Part shown: one piece after another, positions 1 through 7,813 of the stretch
Position numbering within the stretch: position 1 is the first letter of the stretch
Layout: each line of letters starts with the position of its first letter
Assembly: GCA_030611415.1 (NCBI GenBank)
Contig: JAUWPW010000010.1
Location: 1-33,031 of the forward strand
DNA length: 33,031 nucleotides
Reading direction: 5' to 3'
Source of the DNA: Candidatus Bipolaricaulota bacterium
GTDB taxonomy: Bacteria > Bipolaricaulota > Bipolaricaulia > UBA7950 > UBA9294
Notes under the pieces: model-generated
What the model was told of the DNA's origin: nothing
What the model saw: the letters and a program-made list of their open reading frames with translations, nothing else
Databases searched by the model: none
Made by a program: the position numbers and the translations under genes

Positions 1-479
1 TTGCCGCTGTGGGCGGGGTGACCGCCGCCGCGGGACGCCTGATCGGTGATGTGGGTCGGATCGGCAACTTTGTAATGGCTGGCGTGTTCGTTGTTGTAGG
101 ACTGTACCTTCTGGATGTAATTCGGCTATCCTGGGCGGCTCCCTCGGGGACAAAGGTACGTGTGGGAGGACTTCCTGGCGCGATGATTCTGGGGCTGTTG
201 TTCGGTATCGCGCTCGGCCCATGCACGTTTGCCTACCTGGCTCCAATGCTGGCGGTCGCTTTCGATGTGGGGACAAACGATGTCTTGTTTTCGGCCGCAC
301 TGTTGCTGACATTTGCCGTTGGACATTGCGCGGTGATTGCGGTGGCGGGGGCATCGATTGGAGCGGTTCAGCGTTACCTTAACTGGAATGAAGCAAGCCA
401 AGCGATCACGTGGGTGAAGCGAGTGTGCGGTGTTCTCGTGATCTGTGGCGGCGGATATCTAATCTATCTGGCCATTTAA
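1..479 (+). CDS. CcdA/DsbD-family membrane thiol-disulfide transporter, 3' part
   Basis: The frame is open from the left edge, so the N-terminus lies outside the window; a GTG at position 9 is probably internal. Visible are about four hydrophobic segments and the motif GPCTF in the middle of a membrane segment. This is the conserved Pro-Cys motif of the CcdA/DsbD transmembrane domain, whose cysteines carry electrons across the cytoplasmic membrane. The next gene, 18 bp downstream, is a mini-thioredoxin, and a second DsbD-like protein follows, so this is a thiol-redox cluster. The family usually feeds reductant to periplasmic thioredoxins or to cytochrome c maturation; the target here is unknown. 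Base composition is clearly more G+C-rich than the rest of the window. Confidence 0.8.
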   Translation, partial: AAVGGVTAAAGRLIGDVGRIGNFVMAGVFVVVGLYLLDVIRLSWAAPSGTKVRVGGLPGAMILGLLFGIALGPCTFAYLAPMLAVAFDVGTNDVLFSAALLLTFAVGHCAVIAVAGASIGAVQRYLNWNEASQAITWVKRVCGVLVICGGGYLIYLAI

Positions 480-497
480 CAGGCCAAAGGAGAAACG

Positions 498-728
498 ATG
501 AAGATCGAGATCTTGGGCACAGGGTGCCCGAAGTGCAGTGCGACGATGGCAAACGCAGAGAAGGCCGTCACCGAAGCCGGGATCCAGGCTGACATTGTCA
601 AGGTGGAGGATCTCAACGAGATTGCGTCGCGAGGCGTGATGATGACGCCTGCGTTGTCCATTGACGGCGAAGTCAAGGTAGTAGGAAGAATTCCGACCGT
701 AGAAGAAATTAAAGGGTGGCTCGCCTAG
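498..728 (+). CDS. Mini-thioredoxin (MTH895/TM0996-type redox protein)
   Basis: This 76-residue protein begins directly with the first beta strand and carries a CPKC active site at residues 10-13, followed later by a Thr-Pro (cis-Pro) in the stretch VMMTPAL. That is the minimal thioredoxin/glutaredoxin-like fold of archaeal and anaerobic-bacterial small redox proteins. No signal peptide is visible, so it is expected in the cytoplasm. A good Shine-Dalgarno (aaaggag, about 485-491) fixes the ATG. It follows the CcdA fragment by 18 bp and is likely co-transcribed. A plausible role is electron donor or acceptor for the CcdA channel; the partner is inferred from context only. Confidence 0.85.
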   Translation: MKIEILGTGCPKCSATMANAEKAVTEAGIQADIVKVEDLNEIASRGVMMTPALSIDGEVKVVGRIPTVEEIKGWLA

Positions 729-831
729 CGGCGGCCCAACAGCATCGAAGGAGGTCCGCGTGAGACTGTTAGCTGAGTGGTTCCCGTCAGGGTGCAGGAT
801 TTGGTGTCAAAGGTGATATGATGGGAGCACA

Positions 832-1971
832 TTGAACAGTCAACGAGCAGCAGTGCGGTGCAGTCTCTTCCTAGGTTTGATTCTTTTTGTTTGGGCCTTT
901 TCCACATTGGGAACAGATCTTCTCGTCTTCTCTGAACAAGGCTGTCCACAGTGTGGACGGCTGGAGGAGTTCCTGGAACGCGTCTTGCCGAACTACCCTG
1001 GGTTAAACATTCTGCGCTACGAGATCCACGACCCCGACGCCCAAGACCTCCTCGATCGACTCCTTGTCGCGTATGGAGCTGAGCTCGGATCGGTCCCTAT
1101 TCTGTTCATCGGTGACGTTGCTGCGGTGGGTGGTACGTACTATGGTTTGCGGGATGAGCCGTACGCGGTAAGCGGGCGCGTGGAGGAATTGGCGCTACAA
1201 GAAGCGATCGACCGTGCGATCGGGTCCCAGGCTGTATCTCCCTTGGAACGGGCGGGAGACAATCAAGGAGGCGGCCTGGCGAGCACGCTGACAATTCCTG
1301 CTGTCGTCCTTGCTGCTCTGGCGGACTCCCTTAACCCTTGTACGTTTGCCGTGCTCGTCCTGTTGTTGGGCACGCTTCTGGTGGCGGGTCGAAAAGGCAA
1401 GGTGCTGCAAGCTGGTCTCGCGTTCACCGGCGCGATTTACCTCTCGTATTTCCTGATGGGAATCGGGATCTTCTCGGCTATTCAGGCCGCGGGGGTCCAG
1501 CGGCCGTTTATCCTGGCGGTGTCCTGCTTGGCGATCCTTCTCGGGCTGTGGAATACAAAGGATTTCTTCGCGTACGGGAAGTGGTTCACAATCGAAGTAC
1601 CGAAGCGTTGGCGCCCAACCATGAAGCGAATCACGGCGTCGGTCGTCTCGGTGCCTGGCGCGTTCGCTGTGGGTGTTGTGGATTCGTTGTTCTTACTGCC
1701 TTGCTCGTCGGGACCCTACATCGCTATCTTGGCCCTGCTTTCGAAGACAACTAGCCGGTCGCAGGGGATCATATACCTCCTGCTATACAACTTTATCTTC
1801 GTTCTCCCCCTCCTTGTGATTACGGGTGCAGTCCATTTCGGGTTCACAACAACGGCAAGAGCCGAGCGATGGCGATCAGCCCGTCTAGGAAAGCTCCATC
1901 TGATCTCCGGGATTGTCATGCTGCTGCTGGGGATAGGGATGATCATCGCAGTGCAGTTCGGGTACATGTAG
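832..1971 (+). CDS. Thioredoxin-like domain fused to DsbD/CcdA-type membrane domain
   Basis: The protein has 379 residues from a TTG start preceded by gggag. Residues about 10-28 form a signal anchor. A thioredoxin-like domain follows with CPQC at 38-41 and a cis-Pro region (SVPILFIG) near residue 90, presumably on the outer side. From about residue 145 a polytopic domain carries NPCTF (about residue 170) and LPCSSGP (about 291), the two transmembrane Pro-Cys motifs of DsbD/CcdA. The fusion of an extracytoplasmic thioredoxin to the electron-transfer channel resembles DsbD with a reordered layout: soluble domain first and no separate C-terminal thioredoxin. The mini-thioredoxin upstream could be its cytoplasmic donor. 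Base composition is G+C-rich. No terminator is evident after it. Confidence 0.8.
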   Translation: MNSQRAAVRCSLFLGLILFVWAFSTLGTDLLVFSEQGCPQCGRLEEFLERVLPNYPGLNILRYEIHDPDAQDLLDRLLVAYGAELGSVPILFIGDVAAVGGTYYGLRDEPYAVSGRVEELALQEAIDRAIGSQAVSPLERAGDNQGGGLASTLTIPAVVLAALADSLNPCTFAVLVLLLGTLLVAGRKGKVLQAGLAFTGAIYLSYFLMGIGIFSAIQAAGVQRPFILAVSCLAILLGLWNTKDFFAYGKWFTIEVPKRWRPTMKRITASVVSVPGAFAVGVVDSLFLLPCSSGPYIAILALLSKTTSRSQGIIYLLLYNFIFVLPLLVITGAVHFGFTTTARAERWRSARLGKLHLISGIVMLLLGIGMIIAVQFGYM

Positions 1972-2014
1972 CAGGCATTCCAAAAGCGGAACATCTTGCG
2001 AGATGGGGTAAAAG

Positions 2015-2152
2015 ATGAGGAAAACAGGGATACGTGTTGTATGGATCCTGCTCACGGTACCGGCCACGCTGATCGTACAACCTTTCCGAGTGTGCCCGTT
2101 TGTCAGCTCGATGCTCAAGGTCTTCCGTCCGAGCGGTTCTTGCCGATCATGA
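2015..2152 (+). CDS. Possible 45-aa hydrophobic peptide (doubtful)
   Basis: An ATG preceded by ggggtaaaag opens a 45-codon frame encoding a basic N-terminus (MRKTGIR) and a hydrophobic segment of about 16 residues (VVWILLTVPATLIV), then a short tail with two Cys. It could be a tiny signal-anchored peptide or the 5' stub of a decayed gene of the redox cluster. It has no recognisable family. The same stretch is also open in an overlapping frame with no protein-like character. Low confidence. Confidence 0.25.
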   Translation: MRKTGIRVVWILLTVPATLIVQPFRVCPFVSSMLKVFRPSGSCRS

Positions 2153-2302
2153 GGGCTGGGCCTTCGTCATGTGGAATCCACGCTTCTCAAACTGCCCCAG
2201 CAGGTCGTCAGGGGAGGAGAACCACTGCCCCCACTTCGTGGAGTTGTTGCGATAGTGTCGAAGCTATTGACGCCAAGCTTCTAACAGATGGTCTCTGACT
2301 TC

Positions 2303-2827
2303 TTACAAGAGAGCCTCTAACGGCCTCTCATATGTATTTACTGAGAAGATCTCAGCAAGATCTTTACGAGGGCGTGCGTCTGGTTGAATTGCGGGTAATC
2401 CAATCGGCGTCAGGGATATGACCTGCTTGTCTTCTGGAACGTGTAACAGCTCGCCAACCTTATTTTCGTCGAATGCTCCGATCCAGCAAGTCCCATACCC
2501 CAGGCTGTGCGCGGCTAGGATCATGTTCTGCATGGCGATAGTTGTGTTTACCTTAAGCCATCTCTCGTACTCTGTCGGGATATCTACCGCGGCAATGATA
2601 ACGGATGCCTCGGCCATCCAGTGCTGTCCATGGCACGCAGCGGCCACTTTTCGCTTTAGCTGGGGGTCGTTTACGATTACAAAGTGCCACGACTGGAGGT
2701 TCTTCGCAGAAGGTGCCTGCCGTCCGGCCTCCAGAATTGCGCGTAGGTGCTCTCCCGGGATCTTGTCCGGCTTGTAGTGTCGAATACTTCGCCTGTTCCT
2801 AATCGTCTCGATTGTATCAAGCGCCAT
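2303..2827 (-). CDS. Nitroreductase-family flavoprotein
   Basis: This 174-residue protein has the typical start of the FMN-dependent nitroreductase family: RRSIRHYKPDKI at about 12-23 (FMN phosphate contacts), APSAKNLQSWHFV at about 38-50, and a later GYGTCWIGAF segment around 110-119 with the family's Gly-rich loop. The family uses NAD(P)H to reduce nitro groups, quinones or enones, or serves in flavin-dependent modifications; the substrate cannot be read here. Length fits the short single-domain subgroup. Start is supported by aaggaggat just upstream on the minus strand. It stands alone, divergent from the aminotransferase operon and convergent with the redox cluster. Confidence 0.88.
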   Translation of the reverse strand: MALDTIETIRNRRSIRHYKPDKIPGEHLRAILEAGRQAPSAKNLQSWHFVIVNDPQLKRKVAAACHGQHWMAEASVIIAAVDIPTEYERWLKVNTTIAMQNMILAAHSLGYGTCWIGAFDENKVGELLHVPEDKQVISLTPIGLPAIQPDARPRKDLAEIFSVNTYERPLEALL

Positions 2828-3109
2828 GGTATCCTCCTTGCTTATTCCATTTCTATATAGTTGGTTGTCTCAGTATACCCCATAATATATAGCCTGTGGC
2901 CCTGCGCGTCAACAAAGGCCTCACATTATGAATCACCGGTTCCCTGTTGAATCGAAGTGGACTAAACGCAAGCTTGCATCGAAAAAGGGCGCGGCTAGGT
3001 GTTATTATAACGTTGTTTTACAGTCAAGCGATTATGCAAGGGAGAAATGGAGAGAAGGCAGTGGTTATTCTATTGTACAAAGGTGTGTAAGTGAAAGGAG
3101 ACGATCGAG

Positions 3110-4456
3110 ATGATTGAATCGGAAGAAAGGGCAAAATTAGTAGCGGATCACATTTACGGCACCTGGAGAGCGCAGAGAGGATGGAAAAAACCGCTATTCA
3201 TAACAAGGGCTGAAGGTGTATATCTCTATGACGATAAGGATAAACCCTATCTTGATTTCTCATCCCAGTTGATGTGTTCGAACCTCGGTCATGGTAACAA
3301 GGCAATAATCAATGCCATAATCGCCCAAGCGAGGAAATTACCATATATAGGTCCTGGATTTGCGTGTGAAGCGAAGGCAAGGGCAGTTGAGGCTTTACTC
3401 GATGTGATGCCTGAAGGTCTAAATAGGTTCTTCTTCTCCACCTCTGGGACTGAGGCAAACGAGGCTGCGACAAAGATGCTCAGGCAGTATATGGCGCCTA
3501 AGTATAAGATAATCTCACGTTACCGTTCATACCACGGCGCTACGGCCGCGGGCATTTCATTAACCGGAGATCCCAGACGTTGGTATGCAGAGAGGGCAAG
3601 GTGTACGATACCCGGGATAGTCTTTGCCCCAGATCCACATTGCTACAGATGCCCATTGGAAGTAGAATACCCTAATTGCAGTCTGCAGTGCGTTGAATAC
3701 ATAGACTACATGATCAAAGAAGAGGGGAATGTGGCTGCGGTCTTTGTGGAGCCCGTTGTTGGAACAAACGGCAAGATAGTTCCACCTCCGGAATACTATC
3801 CTCGGTTAAGGAAAATCTGTGATGATAATGGGGTGTTGCTTGTTGCAGATGAAGTGATGAGCGGCTGGTATCGCACGGGACCGACATGGGCTCTCGACAA
3901 TTGGGCCACTAAGCCAGATATCTTAACCACGGCAAAGGGCTGCACAGGGGCGTATATCCCCGCTGGAATTACCGCAACGACCGAAGAGATCGCGGATTTC
4001 TTCGAGGATGAGATTATGTGTCATGGACACACTTATTCGATGCATCCGCTTGTCTTAGCAGCCATTCCGGCGGCCATAGAAGAGTACAGAAGACTTACAG
4101 CAACAGGTCTGCCGCAAAGAGTGAGCAAGCATATAGAAAAGAGGCTTCACGAACTGATGGATCGGCATGTATGCATCGGCGATGTAAGGGGCATTGGGCA
4201 TTTTTGGGCTGTCGAAATTGTCAAGAATAGAGAAACGAGGGAACCATTCAATACAAAAGCTGATAAATTTGCCGATGGGCAGACCATGACGGATAAGATC
4301 GCAAGCGATGCACTAACACGTGGATTATATATCCACAATTGGTACGACCACTTCACTGTGGCACCTCCGTTAATCATTACAGAGGAGGAGCTTGATAAAG
4401 GTATGAGGATCTTCGATGAGGTGTTGAAGACGGCAGACAGAGAAGTGGAGGACTGA
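3110..4456 (+). CDS. Class III PLP aminotransferase (omega-amino acid / taurine type)
   Basis: The protein has 448 residues, normal for class III (subgroup II) aminotransferases. It shows SGTEANEAA near residue 112 (cofactor phosphate site), VADEVMSGWYRTG with Asp247 for the pyridine nitrogen, and Lys276 in AKGCTG as the Schiff-base lysine. A Cys-rich segment (HCYRCPLEVEYPNC) near residue 181 resembles that of taurine/beta-alanine-pyruvate aminotransferases. The enzyme should move an amino group from an omega-amino compound to an oxo acid, giving a semialdehyde. The next gene is a semialdehyde dehydrogenase, which fits. SD aaaggag lies 10 bp upstream. Arg is mostly AGA/AGG and Ile often ATA, unlike the flanking genes. 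The exact amino donor is an inference. Confidence 0.85.
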   Translation: MIESEERAKLVADHIYGTWRAQRGWKKPLFITRAEGVYLYDDKDKPYLDFSSQLMCSNLGHGNKAIINAIIAQARKLPYIGPGFACEAKARAVEALLDVMPEGLNRFFFSTSGTEANEAATKMLRQYMAPKYKIISRYRSYHGATAAGISLTGDPRRWYAERARCTIPGIVFAPDPHCYRCPLEVEYPNCSLQCVEYIDYMIKEEGNVAAVFVEPVVGTNGKIVPPPEYYPRLRKICDDNGVLLVADEVMSGWYRTGPTWALDNWATKPDILTTAKGCTGAYIPAGITATTEEIADFFEDEIMCHGHTYSMHPLVLAAIPAAIEEYRRLTATGLPQRVSKHIEKRLHELMDRHVCIGDVRGIGHFWAVEIVKNRETREPFNTKADKFADGQTMTDKIASDALTRGLYIHNWYDHFTVAPPLIITEEELDKGMRIFDEVLKTADREVED

Positions 4457-4525
4457 TACGAACGGGCGAGAGAAAAACCATGTCTGGAGCACGAGGAACC
4501 ACATAAACAAAGGAGTGTATACGAT

Positions 4526-6016
4526 ATGGCAATCCTAGAGGATCCGATAAAAGAGGTACTGGAACTTGAGAACTATATCAATGGAGAATGGGTCAAGTCC
4601 GACTCAGATCAATTTTCCGATGTTGTGAACCCAGCCACTGGCAAGACCATAGCAAGAACCCCCATGTCGACCAGAAAGGAAGTGAATGCAGCCATAGAAG
4701 CGGCTAAAGACTCCTTCCCTGATTGGAGAAGGACCACCCCGCTCGCCAGGGTAAGGTGTCTGTTCAGATTGAAAGAGCTGTTGGAAGAGAATTTTGAGGA
4801 GCTGAGCAGAGTCCAAACGATAGAGCATGGAAAGACGATCGATGAATCGAGAGGGGAGACAAGACGCGGTATTGAAATGGTTGAAGTTGCTACTGGGATC
4901 CCTTCATTAATGATGGGATACAACTTAGAGGATATCGCAACGGGCATAGATGAATATGTCATCTATCAGCCTCTGGGTGTCTGTTGCCACATCGCCCCTT
5001 ACAACTTTCCATTCATGGTACCACTTTGGTTTGCGCCTTTCGCTGTCGCTACTGGAAATACCATTGTCATAAAGCCATCGCCCAGGGATCCCATAAGCCA
5101 AGTAAAACTTGCTGAACTAGTGGATGAGGCTGGCTTTCCACCGGGTGTGTGGAACGTAGTTCATGGACATAAAGATGTAGTGTCGGTTCTACTGGAGCAC
5201 CCGGACATTGAAGCGGTAACTTTTGTTGGCAGCACAAAGATAGGAAGAGACATCATTTACAAGAAATGTGGTGAAACCGGCAAGAGGGCCATTGCCCAGT
5301 GTAGTGCCAAGAACTACATGGTAGTAATGCCAGACTGTAATGTAGGGAGAACCATTCCAGCGTTGATGACATCGTTCTTTGGTAACACAGGGCAAAGATG
5401 CTTGGCAGGTGGCAATCTTGTCATTGTCGGCGATAGCAAGTTCTATGAGGAATTTCTGGACGCGGTTGTTGATACGACATCTAGGATAAGGATTGGGTAT
5501 GGACTTGATGAAGCGACACAAATGGGTCCAATGCAGTCAATTGATGGCAAGGAGAGGGTCCTAGCGTATATAGAAAAAGGTATAGAGGAAGGAGCAAACC
5601 TCAGGCTTGATGGCAGGCAGTTCAGTGTTAGAGGAGATTACCCTGATAGGTATTTCCTTGGCCCAACTATTCTCGAGGGTGTTGCAACGGATATGAAGGT
5701 GGCCAAAGACGAGATCTTCGGGCCCCTGATGAGTGTTATGAGAGCGAAGGACCTTAATGAAGCGATAGAAATGGCAAATGGTAGCGACCTTGGCAATGCG
5801 CACGCTATTTTTACTTCAAGCGGTAAGGATGCCAGAGAGTTTCAGTACAGAGTCCAGAGTGGCAATGTTGGCATAAACATTGGAATAGTAGCTCCTATGG
5901 CATTTTTCCCGTTTGGTGGGATGAAAGATTCTTTCTTTGGGGTCTTGCATGGACAAGGGAGAGATGTGATCCGATTCTTCACCGAAAGCAAGGTTGTAAT
6001 TCAGAGGTGGTTGTGA
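4526..6016 (+). CDS. CoA-acylating semialdehyde dehydrogenase (MMSDH-like)
   Basis: The protein has 496 residues of the aldehyde dehydrogenase superfamily. The catalytic Cys is C292 in NTGQRCLAG. The position of the usual general-base Glu is Ala257 (AQCSAKN), and the surrounding AKNYMVVMPD and C-terminal SFFGVLHGQG match methylmalonate-semialdehyde dehydrogenases. These lack that Glu and release the product as a CoA thioester. With the aminotransferase upstream, the likely sequence is amino acid to semialdehyde to acyl-CoA (for example beta-alanine to malonate semialdehyde to acetyl-CoA). Sulfoacetaldehyde or succinate semialdehyde cannot be excluded. SD aaaggag precedes the ATG. The stop codon directly abuts the GTG of the next gene. 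AGR-rich codon use is shared with the operon. Confidence 0.85.
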   Translation: MAILEDPIKEVLELENYINGEWVKSDSDQFSDVVNPATGKTIARTPMSTRKEVNAAIEAAKDSFPDWRRTTPLARVRCLFRLKELLEENFEELSRVQTIEHGKTIDESRGETRRGIEMVEVATGIPSLMMGYNLEDIATGIDEYVIYQPLGVCCHIAPYNFPFMVPLWFAPFAVATGNTIVIKPSPRDPISQVKLAELVDEAGFPPGVWNVVHGHKDVVSVLLEHPDIEAVTFVGSTKIGRDIIYKKCGETGKRAIAQCSAKNYMVVMPDCNVGRTIPALMTSFFGNTGQRCLAGGNLVIVGDSKFYEEFLDAVVDTTSRIRIGYGLDEATQMGPMQSIDGKERVLAYIEKGIEEGANLRLDGRQFSVRGDYPDRYFLGPTILEGVATDMKVAKDEIFGPLMSVMRAKDLNEAIEMANGSDLGNAHAIFTSSGKDAREFQYRVQSGNVGINIGIVAPMAFFPFGGMKDSFFGVLHGQGRDVIRFFTESKVVIQRWL

Positions 6017-6463
6017 GTGGAAATAAACACAGCATCTGAAGCTATTAGTTTCTCACAAGAGCTTGAGGATGAGGGGGCGCAATTCTATCAGGATCTAGCC
6101 CGAAGGTATACTGAAGGGAAAGAGATATTCTTGTCCTTTGCCAAGGAGAATGCTAGCAACGTAGTACAAGTAAGAAGAGCCTATTACGGAGTAATCAGTG
6201 ATGCGATCGAAGCCTGTTTTTCCTTTGGAGGCATAGACACGGACGATTATTCGATTGACACTAGATTGCCTAAGGATATAAGTTACTCTGATGCCTTAAG
6301 GGCAGCTGTAGCGATAGAAGAGAAAACGGTGAGCTTCTATTCAGAGGCAGGCGAAGTTTCGAAATCCTTAATGGCAGATGTGCCCAGGGCTTTTGGAATA
6401 ATAGTTAAGAAAAGAGATAAACGCATTAATAGATTGAGGACATTACTTAAGGAAGGCAAATAG
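6017..6463 (+). CDS. Ferritin/rubrerythrin-like helical protein with eroded iron site
   Basis: The protein has 148 residues, begins with GTG immediately after the dehydrogenase stop, and so is translationally coupled. Two repeats of the rubrerythrin-like helix pattern are visible: ELEDEGAQFY (15-24) and AIEEKTVSFY (99-108), each followed by a second helix. In canonical members those second helices carry E-x-x-H ligand pairs. Here they read ENASN (44-48) and RDKRIN (133-138), so both His and one Glu are replaced. The fold is probably kept, while a normal di-iron centre is unlikely. A structural or carrier role beside the dehydrogenase is conceivable, but no function can be assigned. It shares the AT-richer, AGR-rich composition of the operon. 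Confidence 0.6.
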   Translation: MEINTASEAISFSQELEDEGAQFYQDLARRYTEGKEIFLSFAKENASNVVQVRRAYYGVISDAIEACFSFGGIDTDDYSIDTRLPKDISYSDALRAAVAIEEKTVSFYSEAGEVSKSLMADVPRAFGIIVKKRDKRINRLRTLLKEGK

Positions 6464-6657
6464 TGGCTAAGGTAATCTCAACTCGCTCCGTTCATTGTGC
6501 AAAAAGACATGTTAGTGTCTTTGTTACCGAGTGGAATGATGGGCACCTTACAGTTAAATGCGGTCTTTCGAAATACTGCGGTGATAGTTGCCCATATCTG
6601 AAGGATCCCGATTACAAGAGTGAATTTGGAAGAACACCTAAGTATGAAGCAATCTAA
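6463..6657 (+). CDS. 64-aa Cys/His-rich protein of unknown function
   Basis: A GTG overlaps the previous stop by one base (tagtg), so translation is coupled. The product is small and polar, with Cys12, Cys33, Cys39 and Cys43 plus His11, His16 and His28. The C-terminal half has the pattern C-x5-C-x3-C-P, which could bind zinc or a small Fe-S centre. The first part (STRSVHCAKRHVSVFV) looks like two beta strands around the first Cys. I do not recognise the family. It closes the four-gene aminotransferase operon; the following membrane-protein gene has its own RBS after a 56-bp gap and a different codon preference. Confidence 0.65.
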   Translation: MAKVISTRSVHCAKRHVSVFVTEWNDGHLTVKCGLSKYCGDSCPYLKDPDYKSEFGRTPKYEAI

Positions 6658-6713
6658 TGAAGTGGAAACTCTAGAAGGAAGGCCTCATCAGGGGGCCGGG
6701 GAAGGAAAAATCT

Positions 6714-7739
6714 ATGGAGAAATTCTTGCTAGAAAAAATAGACGAGTGGGTACACAGGGGCCTAATCTCTCCCGAACAAGCAGACTCGCTTAGGCAAAAC
6801 GAAACAGGACCTGAGGATATCCCGCGAGCTCACCGCGTGAAAACGGATGAAATCCTTGTTTATCTGGGGAGCCTCATCATCTTTCTGGCAATAGCCTTCT
6901 TGGTGGGTCTGAACTGGGAACCATTGGGGAGCACGGCTAGGATACTCTCGGTGGTGCTTCCTACAGTTTGCATGCTTGCGTTGGGTCAATGGCTGCGTGG
7001 TTCAACAAGCGCACGGCTGCAAAGAGGGGCACAAGCCTTGTGGCTAGGGGGCTGTCTGGTGAGTGGGGTTGCTTTCGGTGTAATCGTGTATGAACTAGCT
7101 CTCATCGATTGCTCAAAGCTTCACGAAATAGGACCCAGTCATCTGCTGTTCGTAATAAGCTGTCTGTTGGCAACTTGCCTAGCTGGGGCTGCCTTTATCT
7201 TGCTTAATACAGTCACTCAGAGTATCGTCTTCCACCTGTGTGGTAGTGCCACGTTGCTTATATTTGTCGGGTGGCTGGGCTACCAGCTCGTGTCTTTCTC
7301 CTCCTTCTATGGGAATTTAGTGTTTCTTGGGCTTGGCCTGGCAATCGCTGGGTTATGGCTGGCACTCTCAGAATGGCTACTATCAAGGGAAAGGAAGGAT
7401 TTAATACGGGTATCTCGCATGTTCGGAGCCCTGACCGTGTTAGGATTTACCCTGGTCCTAGTTATGCAAGAATATGGGACGCTGTGGCAGGAAGTAGTGA
7501 TGGCCAGCATAGCGTTCTTGGCCGATCTTTCCTTTACTATTGCCAGCGTGAGACGACAGTCGCAAACATTCTTGTACAGTGGCGCGGCCGGACTTCTTGT
7601 TCTGATAACCTATCTTACTGTCAAGCATTCTACGGGTAGAATTGCAATGCCCATTGCCCTTCTGATTATTGGGGCACTGTTTATCGGGTTGGGATTGGGA
7701 ACGAAGCAACTGATAAAACGTGTACGTAAGTCCGGATAG
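6714..7739 (+). CDS. DUF2157-like predicted membrane protein
   Basis: This 341-residue protein has a soluble N-terminus (about 1-45) with the pattern EKIDEWVHRGLISPEQADSL, typical of the DUF2157 family, followed by roughly nine to ten hydrophobic helices through to residue 335 and a basic tail (KQLIKRVRKSG). No catalytic motif is visible. Members are found across bacteria as uncharacterised inner-membrane proteins. SD ggggaagg sits just before the ATG. A short GC-rich inverted repeat lies upstream near 6679-6695. Codon use (CGN for Arg) is like the bulk of the window rather than the preceding operon, so it probably is not part of it. It converges with the Crp/Fnr gene. Confidence 0.75.
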   Translation: MEKFLLEKIDEWVHRGLISPEQADSLRQNETGPEDIPRAHRVKTDEILVYLGSLIIFLAIAFLVGLNWEPLGSTARILSVVLPTVCMLALGQWLRGSTSARLQRGAQALWLGGCLVSGVAFGVIVYELALIDCSKLHEIGPSHLLFVISCLLATCLAGAAFILLNTVTQSIVFHLCGSATLLIFVGWLGYQLVSFSSFYGNLVFLGLGLAIAGLWLALSEWLLSRERKDLIRVSRMFGALTVLGFTLVLVMQEYGTLWQEVVMASIAFLADLSFTIASVRRQSQTFLYSGAAGLLVLITYLTVKHSTGRIAMPIALLIIGALFIGLGLGTKQLIKRVRKSG

Positions 7740-7813
7740 GCGACACCATAGGAATCTGCGTCCGCGCGGGACCACTGGTTGATTCTTGAAAAAGCGAAAT
7801 ACCTACTGTCGAC

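Noticed and set aside
1996-2298. 100-codon frame after the DsbD-like gene
   Set aside because: Composition is not protein-like and no family is recognisable; a shorter overlapping frame at 2015-2152 is listed only as doubtful.
2307-2330. Inverted repeat gagagcc/ggcctctc as a terminator
   Set aside because: It lies inside the 3' end of the nitroreductase coding sequence and has no U-run.
2928-3113. 61-codon frame upstream of the aminotransferase
   Set aside because: No Shine-Dalgarno, and it runs through the aminotransferase ribosome-binding site; basic composition looks random.
6679-6695. GC-rich inverted repeat ggcctc/ggggcc before the DUF2157 gene as a terminator
   Set aside because: Only six pairs with wobble and no U-run; it overlaps the approach to a good ribosome-binding site.
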